This document shows, piece after piece, positions 1 to 5,559 of a stretch of 7,079 nt of DNA. Source of the stretch: Myxococcales bacterium (GTDB taxonomy: Bacteria; Myxococcota; Polyangia; Polyangiales; Polyangiaceae); NCBI GenBank assembly GCA_020430865.1, contig JAGQIY010000600.1, positions 1 to 7,079 of the forward strand, read 5' to 3'. The position numbers were made by a program, and so were the translations under genes. Numbering within the stretch: the stretch's first letter is position 1; each line of letters opens with the position of its first letter. Below the pieces are notes generated by a model. It ran no database searches. It saw only the letters and a list, made by a program, of their open reading frames with translations, and was not told the origin of the DNA.

Positions 1-124
1 ACCGCCAAACACCTGCGCCAGCTCACCGCGCGTAGCGTTGCGCATCGCGGCACGCTTGGCAAACCGCCCGTATCCGCGGCGCAACACGCTGGTGTTTGTG
101 ACACTTCTGCCGCAGAACGGATGC

Positions 125-130
125 GGGAGG
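125..130 (+). promoter_or_regulatory. Shine-Dalgarno site deciding the start of the first hydrolase gene
   Basis: GGGAGG ends 8 nt before the ATG at 139 and lies just downstream of the alternative ATG at 121. It therefore supports the internal start and a protein six residues shorter than the longest ORF. Confidence 0.65.
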
Positions 131-138
131 CTCGGTAC

Positions 139-1470
139 ATGTCTTGGTCCACGCTCGAACACCGCGAAACTTCAACGCGTGAGCGCCGCATACGGCGTTT
201 CGGAGCCAGCTTCGCGCTGGGGCTGGCGCTGCTGCTGCCCGTCTCGGGCGCGCTGCCCGGCTGTTCCAGTGACGACACCACGGAACGAGCGCAGACCGAA
301 GACGGCCTGCCCCAGGGCCAGTTCCTGATGGGTGTGTCCCTGGCGCCGCTCTCGGGCCTGGTGCTGCCTTACCGTGTGGATATCAGTGACGCGCACGTGG
401 AGCTTCGGGCGATCGCGAACGATGGAACCGTGAGCGACCTGCTGGCGCAGGCAGATGGCGTCGTGCCCGCCGAGGACGGCACCTTCAGCATCGACTTCGG
501 CGGGTTCACCATGCCCGGCGCCTACACGCCGACGAAGAGCGACGTGGACGTGGAGCTGGTGGTCAACGGCAAGCTCCAGGGCAACGATGCCTTCTGCGGC
601 GACATCACCGGCAAGATCGTGACCTTCGATCTGGATCTCGCGGGCAGCACCTTCGGCGCCGTCACCTACTCGGCGGACGCGGAAGCGCCCACCTCATGCG
701 ACGGCGCCGCGGCAGAGATCCCGCGCATCGACCAGTGCCCGACCGTCAGCGAGGGCAACAACACCGGCTTTCCGAGCGGCGACGAACCCAGGGAATTCGA
801 GCTCGTGTTACCCTCGACCTACGACGCGGGGAAGAGCTATCCCCTCGTCTTCGTCTACCACGGCTTCGGCGGCAAGCCGACGGACATGCTGGACGGGGTC
901 GGCTTCCGCGCTCGCGCCGACGAGGACGATGTGATCCTGGCCGCGCCCAAGGGCCTCGAGTCCGGAAACGGAGCCGCCTGGAACATCGCCACCGCCGCAC
1001 CACAGAACGTCGACGTCGCGCTCTTCGACGACATGTTGAAATGCATCAGCGAGTCGTTCAGCGTCGACGACCAGCGCATCTACGTCACCGGCATGAGCAA
1101 CGGAGGTCTGATGACCGGCACGCTGATCGCCACCCGCTCGGACGTGATCGCCGCCGCGGCGCCCTTCTCGGGCGGTATCTCCCTGCCCTACGTCAAGACC
1201 GACAACCAGCCGCCGGTGCTCGCCAGCTACGGAGGACCGACGGACATGGCGTTCCAGCAGGACTTCGAGAAGCTCGCCAACGACATGGTCAGCGAGCTGA
1301 AGACGGAAGGCCATTTCGTGGTGCTCTGCAACCACAACCAGGGGCACCACATCGAGGCGTCGTATCTCCCCTGGGCGATGCGTTTCCTCACGGATCATAA
1401 GCTGGGCTCGGCGCCCGCCTATTCCGACTCGCTGCCCAGCGTCTTCCCGGACTACTGCAGCATCCAGTAG
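139..1470 (+). CDS. Secreted alpha/beta-hydrolase lipoprotein, PHB depolymerase / feruloyl esterase-like
   Basis: Predicted serine esterase, 443 aa, anchored as a lipoprotein outside the cytoplasm. Seen: an Arg-rich n-region, a hydrophobic stretch and lipobox LPGC with lipidated Cys42. Residues about 57-180 form a beta-rich region I cannot assign. From about residue 215 the hydrolase fold follows: an oxyanion-type HGFGG at 241-245, nucleophile Ser320 in GMSNGG (318-323), probable acid Asp369 (GGPTD) and His403 or His404 (QGHH). The stretch ending in YVTGMSNGG matches the PHB depolymerase/LpqC/feruloyl esterase family. Six further cysteines (153, 187, 200, 302, 397, 440) could form disulfides, which fits an exported protein. 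An in-frame ATG at 121 exists, but GGGAGG at 125-130 lies 8 nt before the ATG at 139, so I chose 139. The substrate (polyester, feruloylated polysaccharide or other ester) cannot be read from sequence. It converges on the next gene with a 27-bp gap. Confidence 0.88.
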   Translation: MSWSTLEHRETSTRERRIRRFGASFALGLALLLPVSGALPGCSSDDTTERAQTEDGLPQGQFLMGVSLAPLSGLVLPYRVDISDAHVELRAIANDGTVSDLLAQADGVVPAEDGTFSIDFGGFTMPGAYTPTKSDVDVELVVNGKLQGNDAFCGDITGKIVTFDLDLAGSTFGAVTYSADAEAPTSCDGAAAEIPRIDQCPTVSEGNNTGFPSGDEPREFELVLPSTYDAGKSYPLVFVYHGFGGKPTDMLDGVGFRARADEDDVILAAPKGLESGNGAAWNIATAAPQNVDVALFDDMLKCISESFSVDDQRIYVTGMSNGGLMTGTLIATRSDVIAAAAPFSGGISLPYVKTDNQPPVLASYGGPTDMAFQQDFEKLANDMVSELKTEGHFVVLCNHNQGHHIEASYLPWAMRFLTDHKLGSAPAYSDSLPSVFPDYCSIQ

Positions 1471-1497
1471 CCCCCACGGCCATCGAGGCGTCCGCGT

Positions 1498-2679
1498 TCA
1501 GTCGGGCGCTTCGTCGCAGCGTCGCAGCTCGCTCGCCCGCACGACGAGCGAGTGCTCCGGCTCGAGCTTCAACCAGACCGCGAAGGGCAGTCTGATGGGT
1601 ACGAGGCGGCGCTCCTCGGGCTCTTGCTGGAGCCGCTCGGCGTCGTCGGGCTCGGCGAAATCCCAGGTTGCTCCCGCGCGCAGCGTACCGATTCGAGTCG
1701 CCGCGCCCCGGCTCATCACCCCCACGGCGAGCTCCCGCTTGCAGCTCTGCCTACCAGCGTTCTCCGGCACCAGGAAGCGCACCCCGGCGGCATACGAGAC
1801 GACACCGAGCCGCTGAGGCGCCGTCTCCAGCTCGCTGCGCGGCACCCACCCGACCACCAGCTCGGTTCCTTGCTGATAGCTCACGCGCCACCGCTCAGTG
1901 GCTCCGCTCCCCGCGTGCTCGTGCACCGTGAGTTCGATCCACTCAGCCTCGGGCAGGAAGACCTGGAGCCTCATCCCGCTCCCCGCGTCGGGGGTCGGCC
2001 AGAAGTCGAGCTGCTGCCCCGACCGAGCATAGGCATAGCCGACCCGACTGATTAGCTTTGCGGAAATCTTTGGATCGAAGTCGCCTTGGCTGAGGCTGAG
2101 CTGAGAACAGCTCAACTGCAGCGCCTGGGGAGCGTCCCCTGGCAGGCGCAGCGGTCCGCGGATGCGATGCCGGAGATCGAGCATGTTCGCGGTGCGACGC
2201 ACGGGCTCCAGGCTGGCCGGGGGCGCGAGATACACGGCGCCGTCGTAGACCGGCCCCTTGGGAAACAGCCGCACCTGGCTCAGCTGCGTGTAGCCCCGCA
2301 AGCTGAGCAGTCCGTCGTCGACGAGCAGCGTCGCCACTCCATCGTCGCGCACGTGGAGCCGCGCCGGCGCTCGAGACACCTCGGCGAATGGCGGACCAGC
2401 AGCCCGCAAGCTCAGCGGAGCCGTCCCCCCCCAGGCGCGGTGTGGCGCCTGGGTCTCGACCACGCAGTCGCCCTGTATTTGCCCTGAGGAAATATCGAGT
2501 TCGGGCAGCCGCACGCTCAGCGCGAAGTCCCTCGGCCCCTGAGGCGGCTTGCCAGAACAGCCCACGAGCAGCGCCACCGCGAGCACCGTCCCTCGCGCCG
2601 CGCGCGGCTGGCGCATGGGCTTCGGCAGACCCTGCGCGCGGGTCTGGGGGTGAGGAACGACGAACGGAGACGAGAGCAT
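1498..2679 (-). CDS. Putative lipoprotein of unknown function with SH3-like segments
   Basis: I do not recognise the family. From the ATG at 2679 it is 393 aa with lipobox LVGC, Cys41, after a hydrophobic run (TVLAVALLVG, 31-40). The start is ambiguous. The ATG at 2679 shares its A with the TGA of the upstream hydrolase gene (TGATG), favouring coupled re-initiation, but leaves a 30-residue n-region. The in-frame ATG at 2616 gives a textbook 20-residue lipoprotein signal and a 372-aa protein. The mature part looks beta-rich. Two C-terminal segments end alike, WVPRSEL (278-284) and VVRASEL (379-385), with short hydrophobic strands before each; this suggests tandem bacterial SH3-like modules, a weak assignment. 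Cysteines at 72, 191, 313 and 388 could pair. It is the second gene of a two-gene operon with the beta-lactamase-fold hydrolase. Its role may be cell-envelope binding, which is inference only. Confidence 0.78.
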   Translation of the reverse strand: MLSSPFVVPHPQTRAQGLPKPMRQPRAARGTVLAVALLVGCSGKPPQGPRDFALSVRLPELDISSGQIQGDCVVETQAPHRAWGGTAPLSLRAAGPPFAEVSRAPARLHVRDDGVATLLVDDGLLSLRGYTQLSQVRLFPKGPVYDGAVYLAPPASLEPVRRTANMLDLRHRIRGPLRLPGDAPQALQLSCSQLSLSQGDFDPKISAKLISRVGYAYARSGQQLDFWPTPDAGSGMRLQVFLPEAEWIELTVHEHAGSGATERWRVSYQQGTELVVGWVPRSELETAPQRLGVVSYAAGVRFLVPENAGRQSCKRELAVGVMSRGAATRIGTLRAGATWDFAEPDDAERLQQEPEERRLVPIRLPFAVWLKLEPEHSLVVRASELRRCDEAPD

Positions 2680-3986
2680 CAGCGACGGCGCTGATCACGA
2701 TACACGCGATCGGCGCCGCGCAAGGCCTCGCCGCTCAGCCAGAACGTGCGCAGGTCACCGAACGGCGTGCCGACGCCGCTGTTCAGCACCATCGCGAAGC
2801 TCAGGTTGCGCGCCGGATCCGCCCAGGCGCCCGAGCCGCCAAAGCCAAAGTGTCCGAATGCCTGCTTCGGAACGCCTTGGGAGGTCCCCACCAGGTGATA
2901 GCCAAGACGCCAGCGCATCGGAAACAGCACCACGCGATCGGACCCCGACGTCTGCACCTGGGTGGCGCGTCTCAAGGTCTCCGGCGACAGCAACCGCACT
3001 CCGTCGAGCGTCCCGCCCCCCGCGAGCGCCGCGTACAGCTTGGCCAGGGACCGCGCGGTGAAGAGGCCATTCGCCGCCGGGATACTCGCGCGCAGGACTC
3101 GCGGATCGCTGAAATCGAGCCGCCCGATCCCCGGGGTAATGAACGCCCGGCGCGCTTGAGTCAGGTACGCCGGCACCCCCAGCGCGCGCAGTCCGCGCTC
3201 CAACAGCCACGCCGCGCGTTCACGGCGCTTGGCGCGCTGGGCACGCCGACGTCGACGCACCTCCGCAGGCAGCTGCTGGCTGATCGCAGCGCGCTCCCCG
3301 CCGGGCAACCGCATGAGCCGCGCCGCGCGCTCCAGCGCTGCTTCCGGGGCGCCGATGTAGAGCCCGTCCAGCTGCAACGGCTCTGCGATCTCCGTGCGAA
3401 TGAACTCCGACAGCGGTTGGCCCGACACCCGGCGCACGATCTCCCCCACCAGGAAACCATAGGTCAGCGCGTGGTACGCGCTGTGGCTCCCCGGACGATG
3501 GGCAGGCGCCGCCTTCGCCAGACGCGACACCATCAGCTCCCAGTCGAGCAGGTCCTCGGCGTGATCGGCCAGCTCACTGAGACCGTACAGTCCGGCCTGG
3601 TGACTCATCAGTTGCCGCACGGTAATTGCAGCCTTGCCGGCCTGGGCGAACTCCGGCCAGTAGCGCGCTACCGGCGCATCGTAGTCCACCAGGCCACGAT
3701 CCACGAGCATGTGCAGCGCCGTCGAGGCGACGCCCTTGGTGGTCGAGAAGGACACGCTGAGCGTGTCGCGCTCCCAGGGGCGTCCGGTCTCGTCCCGCAC
3801 GCCGCCCCACACATCCACCACGCACTCACCCTGATGGTAGACGCTCACGGCGGCGCCGCCTCCGGTGCGCTCGAGTTGCCGCCACAGCGCGTCGCGCACT
3901 CCGACGAACGCAGGCTCCGCGTGACCGTTCACGGTCGTCTCGTGGGCGCGCTGACGGCGCAGCGGCCTGAGCCCCAATCGCTGCAC
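2679..3986 (-). CDS. Serine hydrolase of the class C beta-lactamase fold (family VIII esterase-like)
   Basis: Predicted 435-aa serine hydrolase of the beta-lactamase/transpeptidase-like fold (Pfam Beta-lactamase type), closest in pattern to family VIII carboxylesterases and EstB-like proteins. Seen: SxxK as STTK with nucleophile Ser81 and Lys84; Tyr171 in AYHALTYG as the second-motif tyrosine; and a third motif GHFGFGG with His379-x-Gly381 replacing the KTG of true beta-lactamases. LMSHQAGLYG (126-135) is a further family hallmark. There is no signal peptide or lipobox, so it is probably cytoplasmic, unlike its neighbours. An Arg-rich insert, with five consecutive Arg at 244-248 and more Arg/Lys to 257, is unusual. 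Starts are all GTG: 4004, 3986 and 3932 are in frame. I chose 3986 because GGGAGGA (4002-3996) precedes it. Its stop overlaps the start of the downstream lipoprotein gene by one base. Activity is probably ester hydrolysis of an unknown substrate. Confidence 0.88.
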   Translation of the reverse strand: MQRLGLRPLRRQRAHETTVNGHAEPAFVGVRDALWRQLERTGGGAAVSVYHQGECVVDVWGGVRDETGRPWERDTLSVSFSTTKGVASTALHMLVDRGLVDYDAPVARYWPEFAQAGKAAITVRQLMSHQAGLYGLSELADHAEDLLDWELMVSRLAKAAPAHRPGSHSAYHALTYGFLVGEIVRRVSGQPLSEFIRTEIAEPLQLDGLYIGAPEAALERAARLMRLPGGERAAISQQLPAEVRRRRRAQRAKRRERAAWLLERGLRALGVPAYLTQARRAFITPGIGRLDFSDPRVLRASIPAANGLFTARSLAKLYAALAGGGTLDGVRLLSPETLRRATQVQTSGSDRVVLFPMRWRLGYHLVGTSQGVPKQAFGHFGFGGSGAWADPARNLSFAMVLNSGVGTPFGDLRTFWLSGEALRGADRVYRDQRRR

Positions 3987-3995
3987 CAGCGCCGA

Positions 3996-4002
3996 TCCTC
4001 CC
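3996..4002 (-). promoter_or_regulatory. Shine-Dalgarno site for the beta-lactamase-fold hydrolase gene
   Basis: On the minus strand GGGAGGA lies 9 nt before the GTG at 3986. It sits inside the coding stretch of the longer candidate starting with GTG at 4004, so it argues for the internal GTG. A third GTG at 3932, closer to where family members often begin, has only a weak GAGA upstream. Confidence 0.55.
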
Positions 4003-4034
4003 ACGGATCACGGATTTAGCACGGGGGCTGCGCT

Positions 4035-4061
4035 TTGACTCGACGATTCCTCGAGTATGCT
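4035..4061 (+). promoter_or_regulatory. Candidate promoter of the phosphodiester glycosidase-like gene
   Basis: TTGACT (4035-4040, five of six matches to the housekeeping -35 consensus) and TATGCT (4056-4061, four of six to the -10) are separated by 15 nt, which is shorter than the usual 17. Transcription would begin close to the ATG at 4071, so the mRNA would be leaderless or nearly so. This fits the lack of a Shine-Dalgarno sequence before that ATG. The call rests on consensus matching by eye. Confidence 0.35.
4038..4056. repeat. Perfect inverted repeat in the divergent intergenic region, possible operator
   Basis: ACTCGA and TCGAGT are perfect 6-bp inverted arms around a 7-nt spacer. The palindrome overlaps the end of the candidate -35 and the first base of the -10, the classic place for a repressor to block RNA polymerase. 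It lies between divergently transcribed genes and could influence both. No regulator gene is visible in the window, and a chance palindrome is not excluded. Confidence 0.4.
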
Positions 4062-4070
4062 GCCCAGCCC

Positions 4071-5144
4071 ATGAAGCGCGCCTCAGTTCTTTCCTTGCTC
4101 GCGCTGTGCGCGGGCTGTGCAGCCGCGAGTCACTCCGAACCAGGATCGGCGCCCATCGCCTCTTCGATGAACACTGCTCCGCCGGCACCTGCGGAGCCCA
4201 AGCAGCGCGACTCACCCCCTGAACCCCCGCCAGCGCCCGCCGAGACCAAGCCACCGCCAGCACCGGATCCATTCGCGGGCAGCCAGTTTCCGCCCGGGGA
4301 TTTCGAGCCACCTTTCGAGCGCAGCGGACAGCCAGGAGACGGCCACTGGGAGCCGGTGGGCGAAGCCGGGGAAGTGGCCGGCAAGCCCATCATGTTTCGA
4401 ACCAGCCTGAGGCCGCATCCGTTCAAGCGCTTCGCGTACGTCAACGTGGTGGCCATCGATTTGAGCCGCACGGAAATAAACCTGGTCCCGGGGACCCGGG
4501 AGCCAGACACCAAGGCGCTGCCCGAGGATCAACGCACCGGGCTCGTCCCGCAGGCGGTTCAACCGCGGCTGGCCGCGGTCTTCAACGGCGGCTTCATGAC
4601 CAAGCACGGCGGACATGGCATGGGAGTCGGAGACGTCGATCTGTTGCCGGCGAGGGACGAGCTCTGCACGGTCGCGCTCCTCGACGACGGCCACGTGCGG
4701 ATCGGCACCTGGTCCGAGATCAGCGGCGACAAGGCGCGTTTCCGTGCCTGGCGGCAGGGCCCCTGGTGCCTGCTCGAGAAGGGCGAGGTGAACCCCAACG
4801 TGAGGAACGGCCAGCGCCGCAAGTACGGGATGAGCGCAGAAGGGAAGCTGGAGATCCGTCGCTCCGCGGTCGGGGTGAGCGCCGACGGAGGCACGCTCTA
4901 CTACGCGGTCGGTGAGGAACAGACCCCGGAGCTGATGGCCAAGGCGATGGAAGTGCTGGGTGTACCCAACGCCGCGCAGCTCGACATCAACTGGTCGTAC
5001 ACCCGCTTCTTCTGGTTCGGAGCGAAGGACGGACAGCTCCAGGTCACGGAAACGCTGCTGCCCAAGATGAAGCACCGCAAGACGGGCTACGTAGCCAAGG
5101 CGGAGCCACGAGACTTCTTCTATGTGCTACGAGGTCGTGAGTGA
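4071..5144 (+). CDS. Phosphodiester glycosidase (NAGPA / DUF2233-like) domain lipoprotein
   Basis: Predicted 357-aa exported protein with a NAGPA-type (phosphodiester glycosidase, formerly exopolysaccharide-biosynthesis DUF2233) domain. Such domains act on sugar phosphodiester linkages. Seen: signal peptide with ALCAGC and lipidation at Cys16 (the -3 residue is Cys, not the usual Leu); a Pro/Ala/Glu-rich linker at about 25-75; then the catalytic-type domain. This has a VNVVAIDLS strand (125-133), the hallmark FNGGF (171-175), RRSAVGVSADG (263-273) as the substrate-pocket Arg region, and LDINWSY (304-310) where many relatives have DGGGS. The start is the ATG at 4071, which begins the signal peptide; an upstream in-frame TTG at 4035 falls in the candidate -35 and is unlikely. 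The stop overlaps the next gene by 4 bp. It may trim or remodel a cell-surface or extracellular glycan; the substrate is unknown. Confidence 0.85.
   Translation: MKRASVLSLLALCAGCAAASHSEPGSAPIASSMNTAPPAPAEPKQRDSPPEPPPAPAETKPPPAPDPFAGSQFPPGDFEPPFERSGQPGDGHWEPVGEAGEVAGKPIMFRTSLRPHPFKRFAYVNVVAIDLSRTEINLVPGTREPDTKALPEDQRTGLVPQAVQPRLAAVFNGGFMTKHGGHGMGVGDVDLLPARDELCTVALLDDGHVRIGTWSEISGDKARFRAWRQGPWCLLEKGEVNPNVRNGQRRKYGMSAEGKLEIRRSAVGVSADGGTLYYAVGEEQTPELMAKAMEVLGVPNAAQLDINWSYTRFFWFGAKDGQLQVTETLLPKMKHRKTGYVAKAEPRDFFYVLRGRE
5131..5134 (+). promoter_or_regulatory. Ribosome binding site of the YkgJ-type gene inside the glycosidase gene
   Basis: GAGG lies 6 nt before the GTG at 5141, within the last codons of the glycosidase gene. 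Together with the GTGA stop/start overlap it supports the GTG start and translational coupling. Confidence 0.5.
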
Positions 5145-5488
5145 GCGATGAGATCGACGACAGCGAGCTCGACTGCCTCGAGTGCTCTGCGTGCTGTCGC
5201 ATGGCGGGGCCCGGGCACATCCTGGTTCCGCCGGAAGACCTGGTGCGCTGGAAGCACACCGGGCGCCAGGACCTGATCGACGGCTTGGTCGAGGGGCACT
5301 TCAGCCAGCAGGCGTTTCCGTCCAGAGCGGACGGAGCCTGCGTCTACCTTGGGACGCCCGAGAGCCCCCACGCGTGCTCGATCTACGCCGAGCGCGGGAC
5401 TACCTGTCGGACCTTCGAGAAGGGCAGCAAGCAGTGCCACGGCTACCGTCGGGAGGCCGGGCTCGAGCCGCCTCTCGATCGCGCTTGA
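5141..5488 (+). CDS. YkgJ-family cysteine cluster protein (UPF0153, CxxCxxCC)
   Basis: A 115-aa small metal-cluster protein of the YkgJ/UPF0153 type, thought to bind zinc or an iron-sulfur cluster; its biochemical role is not established. Seen: the hallmark CLECSACC with Cys12, Cys15, Cys18 and Cys19, followed by ILVPPEDL (27-34), Cys67 (DGACVYL), Cys79 in HACSIYAERG, Cys89 in TTCRTF and Cys99. The pattern C-x-IY-x-x-R-x-x-x-CR-x-F is typical of the family. Length is normal for a compact member. The GTG start at 5141 overlaps the TGA of the glycosidase gene (GTGA). No signal peptide is present, so the protein is probably cytoplasmic although its coupled partner is exported. That makes a direct physical partnership less likely than co-expression. 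Confidence 0.87.
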   Translation: MSDEIDDSELDCLECSACCRMAGPGHILVPPEDLVRWKHTGRQDLIDGLVEGHFSQQAFPSRADGACVYLGTPESPHACSIYAERGTTCRTFEKGSKQCHGYRREAGLEPPLDRA

Positions 5489-5559
5489 ACACGGAAGCGG
5501 CCCGACCCTGCCTGTACCTCCCCTTGGCAAGCGGCGGCCGATCGTCTACGCCCCTCGCC

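Noticed and set aside
92..104. GTGT-N5-ACAC inverted repeat upstream of the first hydrolase gene
   Set aside because: Arms of only 4 bp are expected by chance, and no promoter elements at suitable spacing accompany it.
1471..1497. Bidirectional terminator between the convergent genes
   Set aside because: The 27-bp gap shows no stem-loop with flanking T- or A-tract.
2388..4019. Long 543-codon plus-strand open frame antisense to the beta-lactamase-fold hydrolase
   Set aside because: The opposite strand carries clear SxxK, Tyr and HxG motifs. The antisense translation is Arg/Gln/His/Pro-rich low-complexity sequence with no recognisable domain, as expected for a shadow in GC-rich DNA.
4212..5075. 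287-codon minus-strand open frame across the glycosidase gene
   Set aside because: The plus strand holds a signal peptide, FNGGF and the coupled stop. The minus frame shows no domain and lacks a sensible upstream signal.
5524..5552. TTGGCA at 5524-5529 as a -35 or sigma-54 -24 element for the FGE-like gene
   Set aside because: No acceptable -10 stands at 16-18 nt spacing, and no GC dinucleotide/TTGCA element at sigma-54 spacing.
5182..5559. Upstream extension of the FGE-like open frame into the YkgJ gene
   Set aside because: The extension is an Arg/Ala-rich out-of-frame reading of the YkgJ gene. The ATG at 5560 begins a signal peptide, so the extension is not coding.
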